Below are positions 1-11,033 of a stretch of 64,000 nt of DNA, one piece after another. The DNA is from Angiostrongylus vasorum (lineage: Eukaryota > Nematoda > Chromadorea > Rhabditida > Metastrongylidae), in assembly GCA_018806985.1 (NCBI GenBank), contig JADANN010000446.1:1-64000 (forward strand). Reading direction: 5' to 3'. The notes beneath the pieces are model-generated. The model had not been told where the DNA came from, made no database searches, and worked only from the letters and a program-made list of their open reading frames with translations. The position numbers were made by a program, and so were the translations under genes. The stretch's first letter is position 1. The number at the start of each line of letters is the position of its first letter.

Positions 1-188
1 CAAGTATCCAAGTAAGGAAGTATAGACAATATCCGAGAGCTGTTAAACGAAACCATCGACTTCTCTACAATGTCGTCCATTTCCAACTTGCACTCCGTAC
101 AAATCAACTAAAATCTTGCCACAAACTGAAATAGAATTTCATCTTCGTTTAATGTTTAGTATACCAGTGACGAGGAAAGTTAGAGCTC

Positions 189-1082
189 TTAGCTGCTGTG
201 CAACTGTTGGGTAGGGATAAAGAGTGGTTCATGGAGAGACACCATTCTCGTACGATTTTGAGAGCCACTTAATTTTTTAGGTGGTACATTCTCAAATGAC
301 ACGCGGGTTGCCGACGTTTCACTAGATTCTTCACTTTCGGCGACTGTTGCCGTTTCCGTTTTTCCGTTCTTTGTACCTGATGTTTTCTGGATAGGCGGCA
401 CTCGAAAGGCAGATAAATTAGGGATCTTCTCATCGGAGAGATGGAGAGTTATCTATGCTAGTCTAGGAATATTGAACGATAGTTGTATAGTACAGGAACA
501 GCAGTAGTAACATCCTACCTTTTGCTTTCAGCGGTTAACTTTCCATAGCTTAGGATCATCTAAAAAAATGGATATGACTCTTTTCAGTTAAATTCCCTTA
601 GTTGACTTGCCTCTTATGCCCGCAACCTGGTAGTGCTCTATGTTATTAGAAGGAGGTCCGCCCACGATGGCGGTACTATTGGTCTTAAAGATTTTTACTC
701 GGTGTACCGATTACAGAAAAACGCAACTCTTCAGCTTCAAAAAAATTTATGCAGTAAAATAACTACACGTAAACGTTCCCCAGAACACGAAGACACTTGT
801 GTCCTGGAACTACATGGTTTGACTAGGAAGGAAGTGGTCACCCTCTGTCCAGTTCCCATCGACGGCAAGCGGGCACTTTCAGTCGGTCACTAACTTCTTC
901 GTTGGCTAGCCTCTGTACTTAAGATCAATTGTATAAGTTCACTGAATTTACACTAGAGAATTGGCATCAGTAGACTTTCACTAGTCTTTCCGTCTCAGTA
1001 CTGACAGATTGGACCAATCCAGTACCCTCGATTATCCCATCGGCGCTCCCACTCTCCTTCGTACTATCGGGCTGAAGATATC
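189..1082 (-). CDS. 3' part of an unidentified minus-strand gene (two candidate exons)
   Basis: Two exons can be joined in phase. The terminal exon is 452-189: acceptor gcatag before 452, 88 codons ending in TAA at 191-189. It is rich in Ser, Thr and Glu (for example TATVAESEESSETSATRVSF) and ends LFIPTQQLHSS. The preceding exon is 1082-982: acceptor gacctcag, then 33 full codons beginning YLQPDSTKESGSADG, donor CTA|gtgaaa. Both meet in phase 0. The upstream exon should end in phase 1 and was not found between 1083 and 3500. No domain is recognised and no poly(A) signal is seen before position 1, so the transcript may end outside the window. The gene lies downstream of cnep-1 on the same strand. 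Composition and splice phase support it, homology does not. The 452-189 exon is the stronger of the two. Confidence 0.4.
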
Positions 1083-2795
1083 CTGAGGTCACTTTTGAAG
1101 TCAATACACGATCTCTTGCTGCTTCTTTTAATAGGCTTCAGCGTTTAAAAAGCGTATTTACCTAAGTAAATTCATGTCGTTAACAGTTAACAAGTCGATA
1201 ACAATCTATTATAGTGACAACCATCCTTTACATATTTATCGAGCAAACATCAAAGTTTCACTGTCATTTGAAAAAAAAAGGAACAACAACAACAACAGAA
1301 TACCAGTGAATACATTCATCGATGAGAAACAAAGTGCCAGTGAAAAGAAAAGACTTGTCAATTTGCCCAGTCATCGGGGTTTTCATGTAGTTTTAACTAT
1401 TTTGAAAATGCAATACTAATTCATGTGTAAGGATGTTCAGTGTTATATAAAAAAGACTTGCATGAAATCATTACATCTACTGCTTCTCAAATTTTATCTC
1501 ATTACTAGGTCCTGAGGCCATCGAAGCTACAGGCATCCCCTTCCCGTAATTTAAAATCAATTTCCGATAGCACTTCATTTAATTCAGAATACTTTCAATT
1601 CCAGTCGGAAAGAATAGTATTAAAGAGAGTACAACACTATTGATCAAATTTACCAGACTAAAGTCCAATCTAAAAACCAGGACCCATAGTATTGTGTAAA
1701 TAGAGAAGAAATTGATCTATAATCATTAACTGGAGATTGTCATGAAGCAGTTTGGCTCGTTTCCAGTTCAACCCACGAAAAAGTAGAGGGAAAAAGCAGG
1801 GTTCTAAGAGAAAAAAAAACATCTATTCTATCAGGTATGTTCAACAGCGCAATGTAGAATTATACTCGTGAGACAAACTACCGGCATTTAAGGCTAGGTA
1901 AATCACGCAAGTACTAAATGCATTAGTAGTGCCCAAAGTGCTGCAACGATCATTAATTCTATTTCACATGTTATAGCCATTTAATGTTTACTTGGGTGTT
2001 AATGGAATGAGATGGGTTAAAATGAACTCGAAAATTGGTTACAATACGAATTCACGCCCGCTAAGCTAACAAGATAGCAGGCATATGTAAACTCACATAT
2101 AATCCTAAGTATGATCCACGATTCATAAAAGAAAGTACATTAATATTACTACATGTTAGTCTGAAATAAAAATCCCAAGAACACTAATTTATGAGAGGGT
2201 CAACACTCCAAGGAAGTGGTCGAAATCGAATGAACATAACCACCAACTAAGAGTTTTAGAGGGACGTTTCAAATGGGCAGAAATTAGCAACAATGTTATT
2301 TTATGTAGAAATTGGGTAATGAAATTCTTTGTAATGACATAAATCTCAAGAGCTACACTGGAGCAGCAAGTTCGAATAAGCATAATGATATGTAGGCCAG
2401 TGACGTTGGAGATTGAAAATATACCGCATATTAGTTAATAATGAAAAAAAAAGAATCGAAGTATATGAGTGAGAGAAATAGAAAACAAATGAGCTCGTAC
2501 ACAGTTACCAACAGTAACCAATCATATAAAGGAAAGCACATAGAAGAAATTCAAACGTTCGTATGCGTTAGAATCATGCACAAAACACTCAACAACTTAA
2601 CAAAACATGAAACTTCACGTTTAAGTGCTCTCCATCCAATGTCCATAAAACAATATGACCTAGCTGATGCTAACCATCTATGTACGGATCGACCAGAAAC
2701 TGAAATTGTTTCCTTCTCAAATTAATTACTTCACAGACAAGAAAAATGCGCTTCGGACTCAAAAATGAATAACGACACAAATAAATAAAGCCATA
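1083..2795. other. Non-coding stretch, nothing recognised
   Basis: AT-rich sequence with a short AAC run near 1283-1300. Open frames here are short and show no splice-linked coding signal. It could hold missed 5' exons of the minus-strand gene to its left. Confidence 0.4.
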
Positions 2796-2798
2796 ACG

Positions 2799-2990
2799 AT
2801 GGTGAGATATTTGCAAAACTCCGGACCGCAAGTGTTTGCGGTGTGGAACGAACGCGCTATTTTCTTTTCCGGGGTTAACGTGTTCACCACCACAGCATAC
2901 GGGTCCAACTTTTCGCCTGTCTCTCAGCTAGTTTTCTACCTATCAGTGTTGTCAGCAATCACTCATCAACGGGATTGGGAAAACGGGAAA
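2799..2990 (-). repeat. Family C tRNA-derived short repeat
   Basis: Reverse complement of a repeat also found at 3010, 4796, 24398 and 48446. It shares the GTGGTGGTGAACGCG core and the tail TCCGGAGTTTTGCAAATATC. It faces the copy at 3010-3145 across about 20 bp, forming an inverted pair. Confidence 0.7.
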
Positions 2991-3009
2991 ACTAGCGACA
3001 GCAAGGCGA

Positions 3010-3145
3010 AATGAAGGACTTGCGTGGTGCGGTGGTGAACGCTTTAACCTCCGGAAAGGATAATAGTGTGTTCGATCCCCAGCGCACACACCTTCGGAGT
3101 TTTGTACATATCTCAGCATCATTATGGTTGTATTTCACATAATAT
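3010..3145 (+). repeat. Family C tRNA-derived short repeat
   Basis: Begins near the TGCGTGGTGCGGTGGTGAACG head, followed by a GTTCGATCCCCAG segment that fits an RNA polymerase III B box, then the family tail (TTTTGTACATATCTCAGCATC) ending in ATTATGGTTGTA. The head resembles an A box with one mismatch. The SINE origin is inference from these two boxes and the copy number. Confidence 0.65.
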
Positions 3146-3548
3146 CTTGCTGTGGAAAACTGTAGCAAGCGGCAAATAAAAAAACATGTCTTCATAGAAA
3201 TAATGTTGAGAACTCGCCCAGTTTTTGTTTTCCTTACTGTAAGAATATTAAAGAACATTTATAAGGAATCATCTAGGAAAAAAATTACCAGGAAGGAGGA
3301 GAAATTGACAAATCTATGCGTTGAAATCTGGCAGTATCTCGAATAGCAGGGTAAAAAAGGAAAAGAAAGATATATCCTATATACACTAAACCTCTTCCAA
3401 TTAATCATTTATCAGAGACGAATTTAGCGCCCGATAAAAAACCAATTTAGCGGAAAAAGAAACAGGAATAGAATGACAGATAAAGCGAAACAGCTGAAAA
3501 GCATGCCCTAGTATTCTTGAAATGACAGTTTCGCAGGCCGTAATCATA

Positions 3549-3554
3549 TTTATT
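3549..3554 (-). terminator. Poly(A) signal AATAAA for cnep-1
   Basis: TTTATT on the plus strand reads AATAAA on the minus strand, about 97 nt past the cnep-1 stop codon. This is a normal nematode 3' UTR distance. It is the first canonical hexamer after the stop. Confidence 0.55.
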
Positions 3555-3650
3555 AAATGGACTGATGTCTCTACAAAAGAAACTTTGAAACAATGGCTTT
3601 TAAATGTAGACAGACTCACGTATGTGACCGCTGAGTGTGCAAAAGAAGTA

Positions 3651-6217
3651 CTACCAGACTTGATTGAAGCTCTGCTGATTTCGACTCAAAATACTCCGTA
3701 CATCGGATGTGAACCGCAACGCGTCGAGAAACGGCAACAAATTCAGTAGACATGTGTCTGACGGATCAGAAAACCATGAAGGAATGGGAATAGCGTTCTC
3801 TAAAGACGTAATTAGATCAGATCACTCAGCAAAGTTTGCTTCGTGCAACAAATGTGCCGCATAATCTACCTCAAGCTCAAAAAAAATGACAAAAAGGAAA
3901 TCGTGAACAAAAGCAGTAGCTTACGAGGAAACTTCCTATAGGCCCCAGGTGAATTATCCAGAATAAAGATTGATGAAAGATCCTGATGAATAGCACTCAG
4001 ATCTTTCGTGTACCCGCCATAATCCATAGTACAGTGTTGTCGAAAATACCTTAATGTAAAAGTACCTACTCTTAAATACTCTCCATAATTATTCAGCATT
4101 TAAAAAAGCCAGAAAGGGCATTCAAAAAACACAAGAGATGGAGTGGTCCCTAACGTAATATTGTTAACCAGTATTTTTTAAGAACCCATAAAGGTCTTTA
4201 ATCTATCATTAAGGCTGATCAGAAGCTACAAACCTCCTATTTAAGATCCCCCGTCCATTATCAAGTTTATCTGCCACGTGAGTTCCGTACACTTCCATAC
4301 TCGCCGTGAAGACCACTAGATCAAACCTAAGCGTGAATTGATATCAATTCATTTTATCTTTGATCGTTTTGACCATATGTAAGTTTTTTGTCCACTTTTA
4401 TATTCAAGCGACAGTCTGTCTAAAAAAATATCGGGATACTTCATTATATCATTGTACTCATTACTCATTGTATCAAACAAATATTTTCACTTCAAACAGA
4501 AAAAGGAAGGGAAAAGGAATTTAGCTAATTTTAGGCTTTTAAAACAACAACCTTTAGAAGAACTGAAAGCACTGAAACATACCACTGACTGACAACAGAA
4601 AGAAAGTAGTCAACATGTGGTCGTGCATGTACCGAAAACCTCACCGGATGGCGATCAATAACCACCTTAACAGTTAATAACTATTATATATGTAAAACCA
4701 CTTCCTCTTAAAGTAAGGAAAATATCTGCAAAACCAACAGTAATACGCTTTCTTAACTGAGAGTCAAATTAGCGCTAAAAAGCTGAGAGAGAGAGACGAA
4801 ACGAGGGCTCCGCATGATTAGCGCGTTCGTTCCGCGCCGCAGATAGCTGCGGTCAGGAGTTTTGCAAATATCTCAGCATCATGATTCTATTACGCTTTCC
4901 ATTATTACACATTTACCAACAATAAACTAAAGTTAACTAAATAAGCAGATTCACAGTGAAGATCTGAACACTACTTTAGACAAGTTTCAAACATTTAAAC
5001 ATCATTTTATATAATCTAGAGATTTTCCAAAAACTTCATTCTTGTTTCATACCTTTATTGTAAAGTCGGATGGCGTCCCTGGTTTAACCATTGGACGAAT
5101 AACACCGTCGTGATGCGAATGAATGAGGGTCTCATCCAAATCGAGCACCAAAATTTTCTTTCGCAAAATGCCTGGCAAAGATTCAAGAGTCAATGGAATA
5201 TAAAAAAGACACTTCCACAAAAAAAACTTTAGTTTTGCAACTTACTTAACCGATGAGCGGTAAGAGGAGAGCACGGCACATGATCATACTTCACCACCTG
5301 ATACTTGGCATACTGGAAAAAAAAATCGCAAACTGGTTTTTTCAATAAGAGCTCTCGCTGTTACAAAAACATCCACAGGGACCAAAAAATCACTTCTAAC
5401 GTCTCGCTGATAGATAAAGAGTTCTTTAGAAGTGAGGCATGGATGTTGTTGATAACTTGCCATTTAAACGAAATGTTCACTCCGAGAAAAAAAACAGTTA
5501 AAAATTTCTCCAGATTCTGCTAAGTGCTCAACGTTTCTAACACACGATCCAGAACTAATAACAGGAATTTAAAAAATTCCGGTAGTTAATACACTTCAGG
5601 TAGATACTGCTATAGTTATAACGTCACTAATATTACAACTGCCGATAATAATAAGACCCCTCCCAACGGTTTACCACCTCATCGTGGCTGGGAGGTGTTC
5701 TTGGGTATCGGGATGCGATGTAGAGCGGAGCAGTCCCCACGGCATGGCCTTCCAAGTTGAGAAGGAGCCCTGCGTTTCCATCAGGAAGCCCGGCTAAGAG
5801 TGAACCAGTTCCAGGATCCACCACTGTTCTAGTACCGAACTAGTCGTATGGTGGCAAATCTCCCTCTGATCCAAAGGGGCAGCCACTGCCTGTGGTGGTG
5901 GTGGTGATGATCAGGGTACTTTGGTGAGGCTGACCTGGGACTCGAAGGAACCACAATGACTAAACCAACAAAATTCCCAAAAAGTGGAAGCTATGCGAGG
6001 AACTGCACAATCAGTGAAGATGAACCATCAAGGTGTCCAAGTAGGTAATAACAACAGCACTAACCGCACGATGTAGTCGCTTGAATCCTTGCACAAAGAA
6101 GCTCAAAATCGTTCCCAGTGCCAGCAACACAGCTGTGACCATTGATATCATATTACGAAAATGGGAGTTTGGCTGATGGATACGACGATCCGACGACGAA
6201 GCCGCCTGACGACGCAT
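3651..6217 (-). CDS. cnep-1: CTD nuclear envelope phosphatase 1 (Dullard family), seven exons
   Basis: HAD-superfamily Ser/Thr phosphatase of the nuclear envelope/ER. The family dephosphorylates lipin and so controls phosphatidate flux, membrane synthesis and nuclear shape. Exons on the minus strand: 6217-6065, 5312-5246, 5171-5053, 4665-4583, 4326-4234, 4049-3925 and 3799-3651. All junction phases agree and encode about 262 residues (human CTDNEP1 has 244). Visible in order: an N-terminal hydrophobic segment ([19 protein letters not shown]), the linker [14 protein letters not shown], the catalytic [10 protein letters not shown] (DxDxT nucleophile intact), [92 protein letters not shown], stop after QVW. 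The start is the ATG at 6217. An acceptor-like tttcag lies 13 nt upstream with a short out-of-frame ATG between, so trans-splicing there is possible. Intron 1 carries a family D repeat and intron 3 a family C repeat. Identity is near certain; only the first few residues are open. Confidence 0.95.
4796..4890 (+). repeat. Family C repeat in cnep-1 intron 3
   Basis: Contains GGGCTCCGCATGATTAGCGC, GCGTTCGTTCCGCGCCGCAG and TTTTGCAAATATCTCAGCATC, matching the other family C copies. It is antisense to the gene and lies between the exons at 4583-4665 and 5053-5171. Confidence 0.65.
5640..6047 (-). repeat. Family D interspersed repeat (~390 bp) in cnep-1 intron 1
   Basis: Reverse complement of the D consensus, whose start resembles ACTTACTTGGATACTTG and whose end is GGTAAACCGTTGGGAGG. 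It carries the internal landmark GACGGTGGTGGATCCTGG in diverged form and the CTGTGGTGGTGGTGATGATC block. The repeat starts only about 17 nt inside the intron from the exon 1 donor. Confidence 0.8.
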
Positions 6218-6219
6218 CA

Positions 6220-6715
6220 CAGCATAACCTGAAACGACCGCACGATTGATGACACAAGCAAAAGAAGATACCTTTATTAAGGGCTATTCGAAAGGCACAA
6301 TTAAAAAATAACTGAAAATTAGTGTCATGGAGTTGGAATTCGCACATGACCAATAGCGACCAGTAAAGAATTCATAAAATGGAAAGAAAATTAGAAAACA
6401 GACAGTCTGCGAAAGGAAAGTCAATTCCGGGACAACGACGCCTTAGTCAGAGGAGTGAACGAGAAGTAAATGTGTGATAACAAGTAAGAACTATTTTCAG
6501 TGAAAACAATCATTAGAGTGATTTTGAAGATGTAGTGCTAGAAATGATTGATAGGCTGGAAAATTAATTCCGGTGAAACCACAGTCTGGAGATGAAAGGC
6601 AATATCTGGTTTCACAACGATGTTCACACAAAGCACAAAGAAGTTGTCCAACGATATTGAATGTAAAATCAGGAAAAAATGTCATGAAGAAAACCTAATA
6701 TACATATGTGCGTAT

Positions 6716-6754
<39 letters not shown>

Positions 6755-7115
6755 CACGTATATACATATACATATATATGTATATACATACACATTCGTG
6801 TGTATAAGATTTTGATGCATATAAATTACGACGTACTTTCGTATATATCAACTGAATCTTCCACGTAGTTCGCCCAAAAACCCAAAATCAAATCACTGGG
6901 AACTCCCACGAAATGCGATTTAACGACGCATCTAACAGAAATTTCCCTCCACTCTTGCGAAACCCCATAATTTTCACAAGTGTGTATCCTTTCCCACTGC
7001 AGAGAACGGCGATGATTTACTGGTAGACAACCGATACAGTCGATATAAATGATGGAGCTTTGGGTCGATTGCTGAATGACTCAACGTTTGCTAGTCCTAA
7101 TGATCAATGATGACT
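6220..7115. other. Intergenic, no gene seen
   Basis: Sequence upstream of cnep-1 and presumably part of the shared intergenic region with the divergent gene at 9982. Apart from the TA array at 6718-6790 no repeat or exon was recognised. Confidence 0.4.
6718..6790. repeat. (TA)n microsatellite
   Basis: Pure (TA) for about 33 bp, then an interrupted TATACA/TATG tract. The apparent peptides across it on both strands are repeat artefacts. Confidence 0.9.
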
Positions 7116-7119
7116 GATG

Positions 7120-7390
7120 TGGTCAGCGCAGTGGTTAGTGATGCCGTGAATCAGGAAGCAAAGGAGCTAGTTGGGCCCCAGCCCAACGCTCTCCTCCAAC
7201 ACCTTAGGGATCACCTTAGTCCGGATATCTTCAATACTGCAAGGAAAATCGACTCGACCAGCATTCTATAACATTCCTAAATTTAAACAACAAGCGGAAT
7301 GTTCGGAAACCATTGTGGATGAAACGAGGCAACGAATCGAATGCAAGAAGAGCTGGGATCGGCATAGCAGATGTGATGATGGGTCACGTA
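7120..7390 (+). repeat. tRNA-like SINE head joined to family B-like body
   Basis: GTCAGCGCAGTGGTTAGTGA at 7121-7140 matches an A box. Downstream, CGACTCGACCAGCATTCTA, GATGAAACGAGGCAACG and GATGATGGGTCACGTAAG parallel the family B copies at 29231 and 54880. A family D repeat follows directly. Confidence 0.5.
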
Positions 7391-7785
7391 AGATACCTAC
7401 TTGGATACTTGAATGGCCCGCCTTTACTAGTTGTGCTGACTCCAGCATAATTTCAATTTTTTTTGCAACTTTGCTGGATTAGCCATTGTGGTTCCTTGGT
7501 GTACCGACGTCAGTCTAGCCCAAGCCTTCCTGAAGTCATCACCACCACAGGCAGTCGCCGCCATTGTCGATAAGAGGGAGATTTGCCACCAAGCGACAAG
7601 AAACGGTGATTGACCCTGGTATTGGTTTACTCCTAGCTAGGCTTCCCTAACGAAAAAGCCGGACTCCTTCTCAGCTTGGAAGACATTGCCAGGGGGATGG
7701 ATCCCCTCTATGTACATCGCAGCATGCTACGCAGGAACGCCCCCCAGCCACGATTGGGCGGTAAACCGTTGAGAGACATGCAAAT
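7390..7785 (+). repeat. Family D interspersed repeat, near full length
   Basis: Starts TACCTACTTGGATACTTGAA and ends GGCGGTAAACCGTTGAGAG. It contains ACCACCACAGGCAGTCGCCG and the TGACCCTGGTATTGGTTTAC landmark. A short A-rich tail (ATAAATAAATAAAATAAAAT) follows, which suggests retroposition. Confidence 0.8.
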
Positions 7786-7974
7786 AAATAAATAAAATAA
7801 AATAAAACCATCAGTGATATCAGGGACAAAAAAAGACGGAACACAACAATGCTTTGCATAGAAATCAGTGGAATGAGGATATTTCTGAATTAAAAGGGAA
7901 AACGGGTATGCACAAATTTAGCTCGTTTGAATTTTTTAGGAGAAGGCAGAACTCCTTGTGCTTTTGGGAACTGA

Positions 7975-8203
7975 GGTGATGATTTCGATAAAGAATTCGG
8001 TAACACCACCATCCCTCTGATCCACAAAGGCGGCGATGCTTGTGGTGGTGACGCCCTGGGGCAGAGTTTGGCGAGGCTGACCTCGGGAATATCCACAGAA
8101 CCACAATGGGTAAACCAGCAAAACTCTGAGAAATGGACATTTTGCTGGCGTCCACAAAATTAGTAAGGACGGGCCGTCAAATATCCAAGTAAGTAATATC
8201 GTA
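7975..8203 (-). repeat. Family D repeat, truncated
   Basis: Reverse-complement copy retaining the start side of the consensus (ACGGGCCGTCAAATATCC and then AAGTAAGT on the plus strand) and breaking off near TTCGGTAACACCACC. The three apparent peptides here are frames of the repeat. Confidence 0.75.
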
Positions 8204-8689
8204 AATCTTCAACTGAAACTCGGCTCATACGGCAAATAACTTATAGGTTTGACAGCCAAGTTTACCACTATCGGAGGAAAACGTCTTATGATTCCGAGAA
8301 GTCCTATCACCGTCTATACAAAAATCCTTAGTGTTGACTATCACGTTATACAACTGCACTATCTACTGATCGGTATTGCGCTATTTAAGTAAGGATCGCT
8401 AGAATCACTTCCTCCAAGATGTTCAAAGCCGTAATTGTTCCTTCCTGCACCATGTACACATTATCTGAACAATTTGCAAGCCTTTAAATGAAAAAAACAC
8501 TTAGGAAAACTAGTGGTCAAGTACTGTCATATTTTGTGACTTGGTTCAAGTGGGAAACTTTACAATCGTTACAATTTTAACAAGTTTACAACTTACAACT
8601 TTAGAAATTTAGAAAACGTTTCGTATTGAAGCCGTCAGGAACCAATTATGACCAACTTCTACCGCCATTGTTCACACTGTTTGGTTACG

Positions 8690-8830
8690 AGGTGTTTGGC
8701 TGGGTGGACTGCGGTCAACTTGACCCTTCCAAGCTCTGAGGAAGGCGAAATCTGCCTAAACGTCAGCTTTGCCGGAATAAAGTGTAGAATAGCACCTCGT
8801 ATTTGCTGAACAAGAACACAAAGAATTAAT
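8690..8830 (+). mobile_element. Short element with hammerhead-like core (degenerate)
   Basis: Contains AGGTGTTTGGCTGGGTGGAC, TCAACTTGACCCTTCCAAGCT and then the core at 8731-8769. AAGCT and AGCTT can pair as stem I. CTGAGGA is followed by AGGC/GCCT, AAAC and GTC. The G of GAAAC is replaced by T, so activity is doubtful. It is the same family as the copies at 38113, 46660, 52810 and 54640. Confidence 0.6.
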
Positions 8831-8831
8831 G

Positions 8832-9968
8832 AGACCACTTGGTAGCTTGTGCTTATTAGCGCGTGTTAACAAACCAGAGAAAAGCATAACATCATTTCCT
8901 AGTCATCATGATGCAATGCAAACCTATATTGTCTTTCTCAACAACCAGTTTAAAAGGCCTCTATTTGCCAATACAAAGACAGAAATCCTCGATTACATTA
9001 CAGGGAACAAGCATTGACGAATACCATTAAGCAAAAACAACTCTGAAAGCGAAAATCCAAACAAAGAAAAAACAGGTGGTCTGCAAGATCAATCAATCAA
9101 TAACCGTGGGTAAACTCAACCAATAACGGGAACAAACCTACTGAGGCCGCAGATCAATCTCACAGGCAACTGGCGACCTAGTGATTCGGCAAAGTGGTAG
9201 CCACCACTCATCACAGCTTCGTACTACATAGTACCATTACTTACGTACTCCGGAAAAACCAAATTCCGATGACTGTTTTGCAGTTGTAAAAACTGCATGT
9301 AAAAATTAGTCGTTTAAGTGAAAGACAACGTAATGGATCGGGCTAGGATCGGAAACTTAGGAATAAAGAAGAAATCCTCGGAAACGTCCCCGACAATTGC
9401 TATTTGAATGCGGATTCGATTTTTAGACACCGGCTTCGTGTCAACGTGACACGGATTGACGTTAAAACAGTGGTTGGCGTTAATCTTGTCAGTAGGGTTG
9501 TAGTACGGGTACTTTTGTAAAGCCAATACCTGGTTTGACTTTGTATCATCGATTGTCCAGAAATACAGCCTTATCCAGAAAAGGAAGTCCGTTCATTGAT
9601 CTCTCGTGCCGATTGGCAAGCGAACGCTTCCTACTTGTCAGTACTTCTAAGTACTACTTCATTGCTCCGACTGTGTAAACTCACTTCGATCTTAGCTCTA
9701 TAGTTTTTCGTGGATTTCACTCCAGAAAACACTGTTTATAGCTTGTCAACTAGGTTTTCCTACTGATCAAAACATGCTTTGAAGATTTTCCTAGACGTTG
9801 AAAGCTATCTGTTTTCACATTTTTTATGACATCGAGTTTGCGAGATCTTGGTCTTCACCGCTTTTCGCTTATACGCGATCGATTTCTGTAATGTCCTGAC
9901 CTTCTACTGTGTCGTAACTTTTGCTATATACTCTAGAAACGTGTTGTTCTATGCAGTGAGTCGAAGTG
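8832..9968. other. Upstream region of the C3orf33-like gene, no feature recognised
   Basis: Intergenic sequence between the hammerhead-like element and the trans-splice site at 9977. Several short frames are open, none with splice or homology support. A promoter must lie here or further left but no specific element can be named. Confidence 0.35.
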
Positions 9969-9969
9969 C

Positions 9970-9981
9970 GTTTTCAGTGCC
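9970..9981 (+). promoter_or_regulatory. Probable spliced-leader trans-splice acceptor
   Basis: GTTTTCAG ends at 9977, followed by TGCC and the ATG at 9982. A strong acceptor 4 nt before the start codon, with no upstream exon needed, is the usual arrangement at trans-spliced nematode genes. Which leader is used cannot be read from genomic DNA. Confidence 0.55.
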
Positions 9982-10953
9982 ATGACTGAGGGCGATGGCG
10001 GTGCGACGACGGTGGCTACTGTAGTTCAGCCTGTTGCCACCAGAGGTACCGTACATGACTTACTTATTGTTATTGAGTGGGTTTTATAGCTTTTCATCGT
10101 CCCAAGACTTTTCATCCTGATTCCTTTACGGAAATTCTCCATCGCGTGCGTACATCCGTACCCAGGATGATTAACGACTGGATGACATTGCATCGTATTT
10201 GGTTGCCTTTCATCTTTTCCCTCCATTCTTCTTCATCTCTTCCCATATCATCGTCCCTAAACCTTTCGATTTTGACATAAATTCGTTCGGATTTTGACGG
10301 TGAGGTGATTTCCATGGAACATAATTGCGTGTCAGAAGCCCTTCAGGGTTGTGTGTGAGGTTTTTGGTTTCGTTGAGCCGGCAGCCTCCACCTTCACAAT
10401 TGATTCACTGCTTCATGTTTGCTCAGGGTGATTCATGATTGTTTAAATGCTGTGCCGATCGAGACTTACACAGAAGTTTAGCTGAATTAACCAGTGCCCG
10501 ACATTGTCAGTTCTCTCCAAATTCTATGGTAGATCTCTTCAATCCGTGAAGGCCAGCGACTTTATTGTGACGGCCTGAGATTGCTTTAGCGAGGCTTTCT
10601 CAGGGCTCAAGGGAAAACTACAAGCAGCAGTATAGCAGTCTCATTGACTCTTCTGTCTACAAAGTTGGGTGGAGTGAGAACTGAGGATGGGCTGGGAGGT
10701 CTGGACTTGCACTGGACATAGACTGTCAGAGCGACTCGAAACAAAACGTTTAGGAGACTTCATCAAGGGTACTTCTTCTTCTGCACCTGCAATGCCAAAA
10801 CGGTATCTTATGCCATCCCTGAAGGCTTAAAACATAAAGTGTTTCGTAATCGCGCTACTCGGGACATGTGCATTGAGGCCAAAATACGCCAACTAAACGG
10901 TATTATTCTTATTATCCATGGAAAATTTTCATTGCAAACATATGTGTGTGATC

Positions 10954-11033
<80 letters not shown>

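Noticed and set aside
633..893. 86-codon plus-strand frame with basic residues
   Set aside because: No splice support or homology, and it lies between two minus-strand exons.
3522..3749. 75-codon plus-strand frame
   Set aside because: The minus strand here is the terminal exon of cnep-1 with clear homology.
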